DNA of 64,000 bases from assembly GCA_911728435.2 (NCBI GenBank), contig OU452205.1, forward strand, positions 1,865,760 through 1,929,759, in the 5' to 3' direction. Each line of letters opens with the position of its first letter. The first letter of the stretch is position 1. Both the position numbers and the translations under genes were made by a program. The notes beneath the pieces are model-generated. The model searched no databases. It saw nothing but the letters and a program-made list of their open reading frames with translations, and had not been told where the DNA came from. Origin of the DNA: Apoderus coryli. Its lineage: Eukaryota; Arthropoda; Insecta; Coleoptera; Attelabidae. Shown one piece after another: positions 43,666 to 55,450 of this stretch.

Positions 43666-44654
43666 CCTGTTGGCGTAAGCCTAAATACGATGAGTTAGAA
43701 GTATGAAATTGGTTGTGTTAAACTATGTTCAATATCACTATCACCGTTTTTCGTTATATTAATAGCTTTGAACCCTTCGAAATTAGCGAAATAATTTAAA
43801 CTGTCAATTTGGTTTGTTTGGGGATATTATAAAATATTTTGAAAAAGTCTAACAAAAGCATGTTTCGTTTGATGTATAAAAAATGTTTCTAAAGCTTTTC
43901 ACTTGTTGTTGTTGTTCGCCACTGATGATGCGACTTGTCTAGTCTCGAAACATGTACCCAATTGACGATTGTTCTATTAAAATTATTTCGTGGAGGAGAT
44001 TGGACTTTTATTTTTCATTACTGTTATAAAATATTGTTTTACCTCCCTATTATCTGTCAGTTTAAGGCCTATACATTAAAATAATGAAATGCTGCCAAAT
44101 TGAATGCATTTCGATTAATAGAGGCACCAACCGATCGCTAAGTGATGGTCGTTAAACGGCGTGTATCCTTCATACACCACGTGCCTTAGAATAGCAGAGC
44201 ATCGCGTGCTTTCTGTTTACGTAAATTAACTCTACCTACCTCTAATTATTAATCTATCGACGCGCTTTGTGGAAAGCTCTATTTTGAGATTTTTAAATGC
44301 TTTTGATAGTCGTTGAGCTTTAACATTTATCAATAAAACAATTTAAAGAGATTTTTGGTAATTTGTTTTGACGAAATATTGAAACCAAAAACTCTAAGCA
44401 TTTATTTGTGTTGTGGTGGAAATAAAAAAGTTGCGCTTCTTTTTTACACCCTCCTGTCTGCCACAGGGCTCTAATCTCAGACTGTTTATGGGGGATCTGA
44501 AGATTTTTCATCGCGTGGACTCTTCTTGTTCTTTATAATTTAAATATTTTGTGCGATAATATCTGCTGACTGCTCGTAAATTTTTAATTTTCGGTTAAAT
44601 GAGGTTTCTTTGAAACGCGTGAGTGAAGTTAAGGACCAGTCTTTGGCTGCTAAT
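43666..44654. other. mostly unassigned; hammerhead-like relic at 43916-43962
   Basis: CTGATGA (43922-43928), a GACT/AGTC stem with one mismatch, GAAAC (43947-43951) and ATGTA follow the layout of the 8.2-kb motif, again with an extra T after the core. GTGGAGGAGATTGG 45 bp later resembles the outer end of that palindrome. The rest of the stretch shows nothing recognisable. Confidence 0.4.
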
Positions 44655-45000
44655 TTACTTTTGTTCTCTGGTATGAAGCCAATTCTATTACACACCTATT
44701 CAATCCTTGGAGTCCGTGCAAAGACGTTTCCTAAAATATTTTGCCTTTAGGGCGGACAAATGTTTACCTTCAAAGAGAGAGCGACCAAGGAACCGTGCTA
44801 TTGTAGTCACCTCAACAGAGGGACTAGGTGCACTGTACCTTCAAGTGAAATTGTGAAAATATCAGAGGAGGTAAAGTATCTATGGTTTTTTAGAGCCAGA
44901 AATTAACTGGAACGCACATCTAAAAAGGCCGAAAGCGAGACCGGTCATCTCCTTAAGTTGCTCAGACACTCTCATGGCTACACTGAAAACGAAGATGATG
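44655..45000 (+). pseudogene. LINE scraps (jockey-like C-terminal block)
   Basis: The plus strand reads TPIQSLESVQRRFLKYFAFR (44.69-44.76 kb), the same block as at 28.3, 51.2 and 57.2 kb. A second block, EEVKYLW then PEINWNAHLK (44.86-44.93 kb), resembles the VKYLGV.L...L.W..H segment of LINE thumbs but is out of order relative to the first. It is probably two nested or rearranged fragments. Confidence 0.5.
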
Positions 45001-45845
45001 GACTGTTGTGAAGTATGTCGTGCTTTAAAACAAATGAACATGATGATGAAATGTTAAGATAATAGTAGTAAAGAAAATATAATAACCTTCAAATGTAACA
45101 TGCGAAGTGTAAAACTTTCAAAATGATTACAGTGAAAAAATGTACCTACGTGATTGGATGGTTATCACTCAGGAAAATTAGTTTAAAATTTTCTTAATTA
45201 CGGTGGTAGCCAACCAGAGATTTACATTAAAAGTTCCTGTTATCATCATGGCCGGACATAACTTACTTTAATCTTATGCTCTGCTGTAATTAAAAAAAAA
45301 AACGTTGTAAGTTATTTTAACTTTGATTAATTAATTTAAGCGTGTTCTGTTTTTAAAAGCGCTATTGAAAACATGTTTTTGCATTATATTTAATATGAAG
45401 TAGTATATTATACAGAGCGTCCAGAAACGGAACTTACAAACGACAGCAGACCCTAGGGATGATGGCATGTTCAGCCAAATGTGCTTTTTAAAGCAGCTGC
45501 AACTTATGTAGAAATATGAAACTGAGGTTGTGTATGAGTGTTTAATAAGGGCAGTGTTTCAATTATTATGATAATCGTCGATTAATATTTTCCATCTCAT
45601 TTTTTCGGATCGACTTTTTGTTATTTTTGGTAGGAGAATCAAAAACTTCAGACTATTCTAGACAAAAAATTTAATTACCATGAACGGCTAGGACGTACCG
45701 TGTACGAGAAAATTCTATTTACATTTTATTTCTGGCGTTTTTTACTCTGATGACCACACCATTAAACATTCGTTGGTAATAGGCATTGGAAGTTAATAAG
45801 TAAGAACTTTCAAAACAACAAATGAAGCAAAATACAAAATTCAAT
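45001..45845. other. no coding feature recognised
   Basis: AT-rich. Near 45411 tacagagcgtccagaaacgg could be the terminus of the mariner-like relic that follows, but no partner end was identified. Confidence 0.3.
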
Positions 45846-46440
45846 TTATAAAAGATGTTCTACATCGCAGCCATTAGTTTTAATGAACAAAGTCATTCTT
45901 TTTTGAAATGCCCCTATTGTTCCCAAATCTGATCTCGTGTACGGATTGATTGAGAATAGACTACTGAATTTAGGTATCTCAAAATTCAAAAATCGCACGA
46001 AGTGATGAGCAAGCAACTGGACCTCCGTTTCCTATCTACTTTTTCCCAAAGTAGCCTTCAAATATTCACATACAGTTATTCTCTAATGCGCTGGATAACC
46101 TTCATCTAGAAACCATAGATCTTCAAGCAAATCAGGTAACGTATTTTGCAGTAGTCGATTTCATTTAGGCTATAGCACAGGAGGTCCTAGTAAATAGTTT
46201 TTGGAAACTCCTATCCAATTATTTGTGCTGTGTTAAATGTATCCTAATGTCTTTTCCTGTATGACATGAGGATTAACACCAACATGAATAGTGATGAGCC
46301 TTATGCAAATTGAAGTGTCTCTTAAAATTATTATCTTCGTCGCAAAAATAGGCTGATGGTAAATTTTAAAAAAACAGTGGCGTTGCAATTTACCAGATAC
46401 AAAAGTCAACTGAATTTCAACTTGACTTTTAACAACCAAG
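45846..46440 (-). pseudogene. mariner-like (DUF4817-type) transposase, heavily decayed
   Basis: In minus-strand order the pieces are FKRHFNLHKAHHYS (46.33 kb, region after the first Asp), VNPHVIQEKTLGYI, NYLLGPPVL, NTLPDLLEDL and PAHQRITVCEYLKATLG (46.1 kb, second-Asp region with the HDG changed). The C-terminal piece RMTLFIKTNGCDVEHLL lies at about 45.86 kb. They match in order the transposase at 24882-25721. Catalytic Asp residues are lost and frames change repeatedly. Individually weak, but the collinear order supports the call. Confidence 0.5.
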
Positions 46441-47151
46441 TTCTACCCTGGTGAGAATCTGGTAAACTGCTTGGGCTACAAGTGAATCGATTAGCCCACA
46501 CATGGATTGGCTAAATCTTCTTATTTTCATCCCCATAGTCTTCTGTTGCCATATAGCGGATAAGTTATGAGAAACAATGTATAACCAATCACATTGGACC
46601 TGCCTATCTAGGCCAATAATAATAATTAAAAAAAGCTCAAAACTTGCTCATATCTATTTTCCCTCTTTGCTCATAAATATACAAAAATCTATCCTATAGA
46701 GACTCTTTTATGTTGCATATCACACAAGCATGCAGAGGTACAAGCATAATTCAATTTTTTGGTCAGCAATGAAAAGCAAAATGATAAAATTGGATGGTAG
46801 AGAATAAAATATTTTTAGCATTTTGATTGATGACTAGTATGCTCACTATTAAATTATCTTTGATATGATTAGAGATGCATTGTGGTCAAATTCAAAACAC
46901 ACGCACATAAAAGGGGAGGAATAAAACACCCCATGCAAATATTATGCGAAAAATGGATACAGCGGCTACAAAAAGTGTACCTATGTGAGTGTATACGAGA
47001 TGATGCTTTTGAGGTTTATCATCACTATATTCATAATAAAACTAGAATGAATTTGTGTCCGTAAATATAATAAAATGAAAATAATTTTGTTTAACTTCAA
47101 CTTCAAACGTCATATACCATACGTCATGCGTCAAACGTCATACGTCACCAG
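46441..47151. other. no recognised feature
   Basis: AT-rich, with a short cluster of CGTCATACG/cgtca words at 47108-47150. The plus-strand frame 46882-47064 has no motif. Confidence 0.4.
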
Positions 47152-47409
47152 TAAGTTCTCGTAAATATGGAATGCGACCCCTTTTTACAAAGGATTTCTC
47201 ATCCTGAATTCATTGGTATAAAGAAAACCTTACATTTATCTGGAAGAAACGGGATAAAAGGCGAAAAAAGTAACTTTTTATTAAGTTCTCGTAGATATGG
47301 GTTGCGACCACTCGTTACAAAGGATTTATCATCCTGAATCCATTGATATAAAGTAAACCTTACATTCATCGGCAAGAAATGGAATAAACATCGAAGAAAT
47401 GTAACTTTA
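47152..47409. repeat. 129-bp tandem duplication
   Basis: TAAGTTCTCGTA(A/G)ATATGG begins units at 47152 and 47281. Shared blocks include TTACAAAGGATTT and CATCCTGAATYCATTG. The units have diverged by roughly 15 percent. Confidence 0.88.
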
Positions 47410-48235
47410 ACTGCATACGTCATAGCGTCCTTGAAATTTCTCCCAACACTTCACATCCTGTACATTGATCAAATGAGGTTAATCAAAATGAATCTCAGAA
47501 TGGGGTAGATGGGTGTAAATAATTGTTCAAAAAACCATTTTGCAATTTGCGTTTATTGCATTTTTTTGTACAAAATAAATACTAGGTATTTGATCACCGT
47601 TTTTTAATATCGGATATTGCTTTTTATACGCTTAATGAAACCTTAAACGAATTTCATTTTGACATTTTTTGGTATGTGAAAATTTTCATATGGACGCTCA
47701 TTTATACACTTTGTTATTTTTGTTGTGTGTATTAAAATTTTTTATTCGGTAGCATATTATGATGTTATGATATAGTTGGAAATAGGAAATATAGAGCCAA
47801 CTAACAAAATTTCATTTACATTTTGATCAATCAAAATATTTTACATCATCATTCTTTTGTTTTAAATATCAAAACATAAATATTAATAACCGGCTATATT
47901 AAAAATATTCAATATCTATGTTCTATGTTATTGCGTTCAATATAATGAATTTTAATCAAAATATTAAAATATACTAGCTATTCATGTTATAAGTACATAA
48001 AGTGACGATACCAATAAAGTTCCATTTACGTACCTACCCATATCATACAATATTTTACGTTCGATGTTTCCAAAAAGCTACTGAAAAATTACCTTTAATT
48101 TTAATTAAATAATAATGTTTCTAGGATAGGGTCGAAAATGACAATTTTGTGGATTATATTCGATTTCAAAAGTCACGGATTTCAACACTTTCGTGCTTAT
48201 AATAACACATTGCGCTTGACGACGACGCGACGTCT
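47410..48235. other. no recognised feature
   Basis: AT-rich. The part next to 48235, on the minus strand, can be read as a continuation of the interrupted recombinase (EIEYNPQNCHF), but this is weak. Confidence 0.3.
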
Positions 48236-49371
48236 TATCCCATTAAACACACGTACGTAAAAAAACCTTTAAATTTACTAATAACGTTTTATTAAAATCG
48301 TGTTTTTATTACGTAGAATCTACTCAAAAATGTCGCGGTATTAAACGTTACATACAACGTGTATTGAAAAACGTTTTATATTGGTGAATAAATAACAACT
48401 TTGTGTGGTGTTCAAAACACGTCAAAACAACGTTGATAATAATATTTTTAAAACGTTCACAGAATACGTCGAATACGCGTAGAAAATAAACGACACATCC
48501 ACGAATTTTATTGTTATATATTTATTTTTAACCAACATTTCTAAAGAACATTGAATAAACGTGTACTTGTATTTTTAAAACAATACATTTATTAACGTAA
48601 TATTGACGTATATTGTAAGGATTTTTTAAAGTTTGTTTAGCATGTAAAAGTTTGAATAACTCGTTTAAAAAATCAGGTTGGTAATTATTTTTTAGGTAAA
48701 TGCTCGCAAACGTCTACTTTAATTTTTAGGTGCAGTTATTTTAAACTTTCATGTATACAGAGACACCCAAAAAATAATATTACTATATTAAGTAAAATTT
48801 AAAAATAATTAGCAACCTGATTTTTAAACGACTCCTCCCCGCGATTTAACAAACCACATTTGTATTATTAAAAATAACGTTTTAAAAATACGTTTTTTAC
48901 ACTATTGATGAAATGACCAATGCAGGCTTTTTCTAACACGTTTTTCTCACTGTAAATAAATCGGCGTTTAAAAAGTGGGAAACAATAAGACGTTTTTTAT
49001 TTCTATTACTTAAGATTAATTTATTATGCGTTGGTTTTAACGTATAAAGAACGTTAATTCGACCTATTAATATACTATTAAAACGATAAAAAAACGTGTG
49101 AATAGCTGAATATGGTTAGACAGTATGTTAGATAGTATGTAAATAAAACGTATTGTAATATAATAAATTTAACATTCAAAATAACGTCATATTAACTTAC
49201 AAGTTTTCTTAAGTTAGATTTTGGCCAGAAATGTTCGTATTAAAAAACGTTGAATTAAAACGATGATATTTTGTACCAAAATAAATCGCTTATTTTTTAA
49301 ACGTACACGTTTAATCAACCAATGACCCGTAGATTTTACGTTTAAAAAACGTATGTGTGTTTACTGGAATA
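48236..49371. mobile_element. ACGTTT-rich TIR element, copy 2 (about 1.13 kb)
   Basis: The ends TATCCCATTAAACACACGTA and (reverse complement) TATTCCAGTAAACACACATA differ at three of twenty positions, with TA at both borders. The termini match copy 1 (CCAGTAAACA) and the interior has the same excess of AACGTT/ACGTTT/AAACGT words. No coding frame. It lies against the C-terminal end of a tyrosine recombinase fragment. Confidence 0.72.
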
Positions 49372-49374
49372 AAA

Positions 49375-49628
49375 CGTAAAAAAGCTGCAATTTTAATTTT
49401 GTTTTGGATAGAGTTTTCAACATAATTCTCTGCAACCGTAGATGATTGTGAACCTCCATGACGCTTTAAAGTTAAAATGTCTCTACCACTGTCAATCAGT
49501 AATGTTGATGACGACCTTCTAAAACAGTGGCCTGTATATTGATGTGTATTTTCCAGCTGGAGGTAAGTTGCTATTACAGATGGTATTTTTCCAAAACTAT
49601 TTATTCTGACAACTTGATTTGTACACAT
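49375..49628 (-). pseudogene. tyrosine recombinase catalytic fragment (Crypton-type candidate)
   Basis: The minus frame reads IATYLQLENTHQYTGHCFRR (the HxxR box), LKRHGGSQSSTVAENYVENS (the second conserved His and the Tyr nucleophile) and QNKIKIA. This is the C-terminal catalytic part of tyrosine recombinases of eukaryotic mobile elements; the TGHCFRRSS and LKRHGGW wording is usual for Cryptons. The N-terminal part, including the first catalytic Arg, is not recognised upstream of 49628. The frame is cut by the TIR element ending at 49371. No reverse transcriptase is nearby, which favours Crypton over DIRS. Confidence 0.7.
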
Positions 49629-50428
49629 TTCGATAATTATTTACAAAAAAGCAGTCATAAGATACAAGGTGTTAAAGTTTCAGGATTGATTTAATTAATT
49701 ACTTATTTTTCTTTATTAATTAACAACTAACTAATTAATCTTCTATTTCCTACGTTGTTCATTGCATTTAAAAAATAAAATAAAATGTAATCTCTACTTT
49801 TAACTAATCCTAAATTTCTTCGTTCTATATTAAATAAATTTAATTTCTCTCCAAATCAGTACAGTTTTTCAAAAACAAAAAAGAGTCCAAAAAGTTTCTA
49901 AATTAAACAGAGATTCTAAATTATTATGGAATAGAAAGCAGAGGCGGCGCTCAAAAAAGTTCGCGATGCTTAAACTCAGTACGAAACCCACAAATGTAAC
50001 CCTTCTTAAGTTTCCATCTTAAAAAATTATATTCTATAAGTTTTTAGTCCTAGAACAAAAACTTGACTCACTCTCTATATTCTATCAATATTTTCAAAAT
50101 AAGGTTTCTCTGAATTTTTATTCAAAACAACAAAGGATAGTTTTTACCGCGTTGAATGTTCTCGTACATTTTTGGATGTCTATAGTGAAGGTGAGCCTGG
50201 TGTGCTGACCCCGATTGTTACTGATAAGTAAACCTGGATTCATCGTTATGAACCTGAGTCCAAGTAACACTCCATGCCATGGCATACAACAGGCACACCA
50301 CCACCCAAGGAGTTTAAGGGCACACATGCAGTCTGCCGGAAAACTCATGGCGTCTATCTTTTGGGAATAAATCCAATTGATTAATAATAATTATAAAGAT
50401 AATGGCGTTTTAATACCTGAAGATTTCT
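49629..50428. other. mostly unassigned
   Basis: A minus-strand frame at 50118-50348 (LRFITMNPGLLISNNRGQH) vaguely recalls the DESRF...NNRG region of Tc1-like transposases but is too diverged to call. Nothing else seen. Confidence 0.3.
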
Positions 50429-50490
50429 ACTCCTATAACGTTTCCAAGATTCCAATGCTATCCCATTCTTATCCTGGGTACAGTGTATAT
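50429..50490 (-). repeat. conserved terminal-like repeat, copy 3 (partial)
   Basis: GTTTCCAAGATTCCAATGCT and TCCCATTCTTATC then a tacagtgtatat end match 14183-14264 with small changes. Confidence 0.7.
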
Positions 50491-50604
50491 AAGATAGTGA
50501 TGATCTGTGTAAGCAATGGCGATATAAGAGAATATAATATCGAATTTACTAACATACCAAAAATATTTATATAAATAATTTAGCATAAGATCAAGAAAGA
50601 AAGA

Positions 50605-51717
50605 AAGCTAATCCATTCCTATATCACTAATAGATCCCAATATGTTCTCCATGATGGATATAAATCGTCAAGATACCATATGTCATCTGGTGTTCCGCAA
50701 GGGTCGAATCTGGGCCCATTATTGTTTTTAATTTTTATAAATGACTTAGCCGGACTACTGAATTGTCAGAGAATGCTCTTTGCGGACGATATGAAAATAT
50801 TTAATTCCGTTAATAATCTTGACGATTGTAATCGTTTGCAGCGTGATATGGATTTGGTTCAATGCTGGTGTGAGGAAAACAAACTGAACTTGAACTCTTC
50901 CAAATGTAAAGTTATGTCATATACCAGAAAAAAACAGCCATTCATTTCGAGTATACGATTGGTGAGACGATTTTAAATCGTCCTGAGTCCATTAAGGATC
51001 TTGGTGTGACTTTTGATAAGCTTCTCTCATTCGATATACATATAAATAACATAATTCTGAGTGCATCTAGGTCTTATGGCTACATTGTGAGAAATTCCAG
51101 ATCTTTTGAGAATGTGTGTACAATAAAAACCTTATACTATGCTTATGTCACGTCAAAGCTGGAATACTGGTCTTTAATATGGTTTCCATATTATAACTGT
51201 TACAATGTTTCTGTTGAGAGAGTTCAGCGTAAGTTCTTAAAATACTTATGTTTCAAAACTGATGGATCATATCCAGAAAGAGGAATAGAGTATGACATCT
51301 TGTTAACGAGATGTCAAATACAAAGTTTAGAATTAAGACGAAAAATTCATGCAGTAGAATTTCTTTTTAATATATTGCATAGTAAGATTGATGGCGCTGA
51401 ACTCTTGCAAAAGTTGTATTTTTAGGTACCAAGGCAAAATTCGAGATCTTCTAATTTATTTTATAACGACCGACCTAGGACCAATTTGTTGATGAAGTCG
51501 CCTGTCTACACAATGTGTCAGACATATAAATTTATAAGCTATGAGAGTGATATCTTTTTTTGGCTGTTTTGAATGAACATTTAAGTTGAATGTATGATGT
51601 TTCTTTCTTTCTGTTTCGGTTTATTTGTATTGTTATTATTAATATTAAGTAATATTGTAAGATTGCTCTGTAAATGGATTTTCTGTTGGGCAATAAAGCA
51701 ATTATTATTATTATACT
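50605..51717 (+). pseudogene. jockey-like LINE, 5'-truncated, with (ATT)n tail
   Basis: The frame starts at RKLIHSYITNRSQYVLHDGY, then SSGVPQGSNLGPLLFLIF (domain B) and MLFADDMKIF (domain C, intact), followed by WCEENKLNLNSSKCKVMSYT. A frameshift at about 50965-51000 moves to the thumb and C-terminal frame (DKLLSFDIHINN, VERVQRKFLKYLCF, RKIHAVEFLFNILH). A stop at 51425 precedes LLMKSPVYTMC in another frame. The 3' UTR ends with GGGCAATAAAGCAATTATT and an ATT run at 51717. Same family as 27.7 and 56.5 kb. Not functional. Confidence 0.85.
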
Positions 51718-52630
51718 GGTTTTGTAATATGGAAATTGAATTGAATCCCTGAGAATATAAAATGAAGCCTAATAAGATTTCAAATACTACTATAATATCT
51801 ATAATTAACTAAAGGGCTGCCATACTTCAGCAGATATTTACAAAATTTATAAATGACAAAAAAATCGACCCATAAGGAGGAGCAGATTTCTAAGTGTTTA
51901 AAATTAAAAACGAAAATATATATTATAAGTCATGATATGATTAGCATTTTAGGAAATGTTTACATACATTTACCAGAAGAAATAAAGAAAAATAAAATGT
52001 TATTTGTAGTTTTAGTAAGACTATAACATTATGCATAAAATAAAATTGTGACTAATTAATAAATTTTATTATATAAAATGAAAATGATAACTACAACGTT
52101 CTACTAGTGTGATCCGCAGAAATTCGAATCGTTAAATTATGTTCTTGCAATTTTTATTGCTTCTCGGGATTATAATCATAAGAAAATCATAACACCATGA
52201 TCATCGTAAAATAATTATATTAGCATTCCTGAAATGATATATTATTACGACTGTAATAATAAAGTTTTATTTGATCGTTATTCTTTATGTTATCTTTTGC
52301 GATTCATAACTACTAGTTTTGATAAGGAAAACTGCCTGATAATTCACTATTTATTATACTAGTTAATTGTTATTTTGATTACACAATCGAGGAAATAAAA
52401 ATATTCTTTGCCACACTGGCGATTTTCCACGTACAGCTAGTCCATTTGATTCTGGGCATTTTATAAACAAAAACACATTTAAATGATAAAATTTTATTTA
52501 AATAAGATTCTATATTGCAATTTTTTTTTTTATTAAAAAGAAAGAATAAAAAAATTAAGTGCCTCGGCATCGAAGGCCATTGACACTAAGTTCGATTAAT
52601 ATGATAATACAATTACATACACTTATATAT
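51718..52630. other. no recognised feature
   Basis: AT-rich. Short minus-strand frame near 52.4 kb without motif. Confidence 0.4.
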
Positions 52631-52778
52631 ATAGATAACTTTGTGTCTTGGGTTGATCAGCAAATATTTTTGATTAAAACTCTTTTACGTTATAAAAATA
52701 TATCGAAAGCTTGGCATAACGTAAAAGAGTTTTAATCAAAAATATTTGCTGATCAACCCAAGACACAAAGTTATCTAT
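52631..52778. repeat. 63-bp perfect inverted repeat with 22-bp loop
   Basis: Arms 52631-52693 and 52716-52778 are exact reverse complements (for example TTGTGTCTTGGGTTGATCAG). No open frame and no relative elsewhere in the window. It may be a foldback element or an inverted duplication. Confidence 0.92.
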
Positions 52779-52812
52779 TAACTAGTCAGCAAAGACTACC
52801 ACTCAACTTACT

Positions 52813-52836
52813 TATATATATATATATATATATATA
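52813..52836. repeat. (TA)n microsatellite
   Basis: Twelve TA units at the 3' side of the minus-strand LINE; may be its simple-repeat tail. Confidence 0.85.
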
Positions 52837-52839
52837 CAT

Positions 52840-53840
52840 GAACAGAAGACATTTAACAATTAAGAAGAATAGCTAATTATATTTTGTTGTACAATCCAGA
52901 GGCTTCCAGAAACTGTATGATGTTGTTGCTTACGTTGCAGCAGCTGAGGTCTTTTTGGAGGTCTTCACTTATGCTTGACTGATCACGTGTAACTTGGAGT
53001 TCTTGGCATTCTGATAGGATGTGTTTAACTGTTAGAGCAGCGTGACAAAACTCGCATGTTGGTGGTGTTTCTCTGGTTAAGAGGTATTTATGTGTTGCTC
53101 GAGTGTGGCCTATTCTTAGTCGGCGAATGATGGACTTATCTTTTCGGTTTGAGATATGTAATTTGTGGTGGCAGACGCTCTTTTCGATTTCGGCGAGCTT
53201 GGTAAATGAGACATTCCATATCTTCTGCCATTTCGTGTTTGTTCGTTTTGAGAACAGGCATTTCAGATCATTGGCTAGCTGAACGTGTGTTTCATCGAGG
53301 CTGAGTGTAATTGTCTCTTTGGCAAGTTCAGCCAGTTCATTCCCAGCGATGCCGACGTGTGATGGAACCAATATTATGACGATGGCCGTATTTCTTTAAT
53401 TTAGGATATGGAGGGAATGGTGAATGGATTGCGCTAGAGGATATTGAGAATATGTGTCCTTGATCGATTCGATGGAGGAGAGGGAATTGGTACATATAGG
53501 AACTTTCTCGTATTGCTCCGATAAGGACTCCAAAGCCGACATAATGCCGTATAGTTCCGCCCTGTGGATAGTGGCGAATTTTGGAAGACGTTGTCTGATC
53601 ACTAAGTGGTGGGAGGTTACAACGGAACAGGCCACCCCATCATCTGTTTTTGATCCATCCGAGTAAAGGATTCTATCGAAACTTCCTGAGGCTAGAATGC
53701 TAGCGAAGTCTTGAGAAATGACAGATTGGGGGGTTTCTTGTTTATTGTGACGCAAGAGGGTGTGTTTGTGTTAGGTGACTTAAGGGTCCACGGCGGTGTC
53801 TGATAAATACGACTAGTGGAGTTGTTGGTGAGATAAGCCG
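52840..53840 (-). pseudogene. LINE RNase H domain and C-terminal zinc-knuckle-like region
   Basis: The minus frame 53755-53396 carries ILYSDGSKTDDGVACSVV (first RNase H Asp), IHRAELYGIMSAL (Glu) and ICTNSLSSIESI, where the third acidic position is Asn instead of Asp. After a frameshift at about 53380 comes VPSHVGIAGNELAELAK (His; the usual closing Asp is Glu), then LRIGHTRATHKYLLTRE, PTCEFC and VKHILSECQEL. This is the C-terminal RNase H and the C...C...H...C motif of I/R1-type LINEs, which degrade template RNA. RT sequence upstream is absent and two catalytic substitutions imply a dead copy. Confidence 0.85.
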
Positions 53841-53849
53841 TTTTTCAAA

Positions 53850-54400
53850 ATAAATATACTGTTGCCCTCCAGACTGGAATAGCTCTCCATATTTACGTGT
53901 AAAACTAATACTTCTGTGACCTTTTTGTCATTTACCTTTCCCGTACGACTCTTGGTGACAAGTTATGTTTCCAAATAAAATATTTTTTTGAGGGCACCAG
54001 AAATTTTCATTTCACAGACGCCTATGGTACACAATACATGGTCGTGTATTTTTAACACCCAGCTAAAAAGCTAAAAGTTAACTAGATAACTTGTATAGTC
54101 TATTTTTTTTGACCCTTTGTCTACTGTTTATGAACGCCTATGTAAACAAGTTTTTAAGCTGCATTTTGTAGGTTATCTTTTTCATTCATACATATCATTT
54201 CATATGTCATATTTTATCAAAGCTATACCGGGTGTGTTGTTAGGCTATGAGAGGCCGAGGCGAATGTACTGCCCGACCCGGTATATAACTAGTCAATATT
54301 TCTGCTATGTTTAGGAAGTTTTTAAACCCTTTTTACACTCTTTTCGAACGCCAATGTGATCTAATGTTTTATGGTTAATGTTTTAAAACTACTTCGCGCG
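53850..54400 (-). repeat. copy of the 140-bp-unit interspersed repeat
   Basis: Begins with the outer end (CTGTTGCCCTC, GAATAGCTCTCCATATTTA) and continues with units containing GTTTATGAACGCCTATGTAA and TTTTCGAACGCCAATGTG. It is the inverse of 2660-4285 and the longest of the minus-strand copies. The unit near 54230-54290 has a foreign GC-rich patch (gaggccgaggcgaatgtac). Confidence 0.78.
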
Positions 54401-55100
54401 GAAAATCAACTTCTCAAACCACCCTCGTATTATATCTATGCATTTTACAACTATAACGCACCTGTAGCTTGAAAATAATGAACTTGTTCTTGTGTATAAT
54501 CGTTTATTTTATTTATTTTTTTGTTGTTTTTCAAACTAAAAAGAAAGTCTGAAAAAAGGTTTGGCCGTTGAATTGGTTGTACTTTCAATTACTGAAACGA
54601 TGTTTTATGCCTGATACAGACGACCCTTATCTTCCACTCGGATGGATATATGGGTTATAAAATCTGATATAGTGCGTTGTTTTAGTTTTGTGGGTTTTGG
54701 AAACACACTTCCATCTATTTACTGCCAACCGCAATCTGTTTAAGAAATCGAACATCCATTTAAAAAGCAGTTTATATTCCTAAGATCGGATATATTATAA
54801 ACATTACACATTATAGTGGTTCATTTATTTTACTTTCTCGACCCATAGAGAAAGTATAGTGAACGCGCTAAAAAAAATTGGAGATAAAGACAGTTGTAAC
54901 CAGGAGTTCCTTAGTTTTGAAAACCTATCTACAAGAGTGTCGATATGGGATGTCAAAAATCAAGCGGATAATTGTTTTCTGAGCCACAAAAACTGTATTG
55001 ATGTCAGAGAATGGTCCCCACATAGAGATATTGTAAGATATAACCGACTCTGCCGAACTAAAGAAAACGCTCAAAATTTCTCGACCACCAATGAAACCCG
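54401..55100. other. no coding feature recognised; small palindrome at 54830
   Basis: TACTTTCTC gacccata GAGAAAGTA forms a 9-bp stem near 54831-54856. The plus-strand frame starting at 54859 has no motif I recognise. Confidence 0.4.
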
Positions 55101-55400
55101 TCAAAGAAAGAAGCTCTTAGTAAGTTTAGCACAAACCATGTCCTCATTTGCCTTATAATTTAGGTGTTTTTCTATTTCAATGCCGAGAAAATTAACGTAA
55201 TCAACAGGGTGATCACCGACATTAAAAGCAAATGCTGACGACTCCCTGCAGCGCCCATCGATCTCAATTACATGCGTTTTCAGTGAGTTATGCTGCACAC
55301 CAAGTGGACATCTGCTGTATGCACGCCCGCACCCTTTCCCTCACTGTTTGAGGATCCTCATATGCGACCACCGCCGCGCCGGTCGTCGTGTTATCCCCAT
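55101..55400 (-). pseudogene. LINE reverse transcriptase thumb fragment
   Basis: The minus frame 55298-55101 reads VDYVNFLGIEIEKHLNY followed by CAKLTKSFFL, the VKFLGI.ID..LNW..H....KKL segment after the RT palm in jockey-like LINEs. The upstream 100 bp on the same strand are GC-richer and may be more of the polyprotein (GAAVVAYEDPQTVRERVRAC) but without diagnostic motifs. Confidence 0.6.
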
Positions 55401-55450
55401 ATTATAAGAATATCTTAGCACTAGTGACGTGTTCAGGAAGATCGTTGTTA

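Noticed and set aside
45411..45430. Left terminus of a complete mariner element around the relic at 45.8-46.4 kb
   Set aside because: No matching inverted end could be found on the other side.
54831..54856. TACTTTCTC/GAGAAAGTA palindrome as an operator
   Set aside because: A 9-bp stem in AT-rich DNA with no gene beside it is not evidence for a regulatory site.
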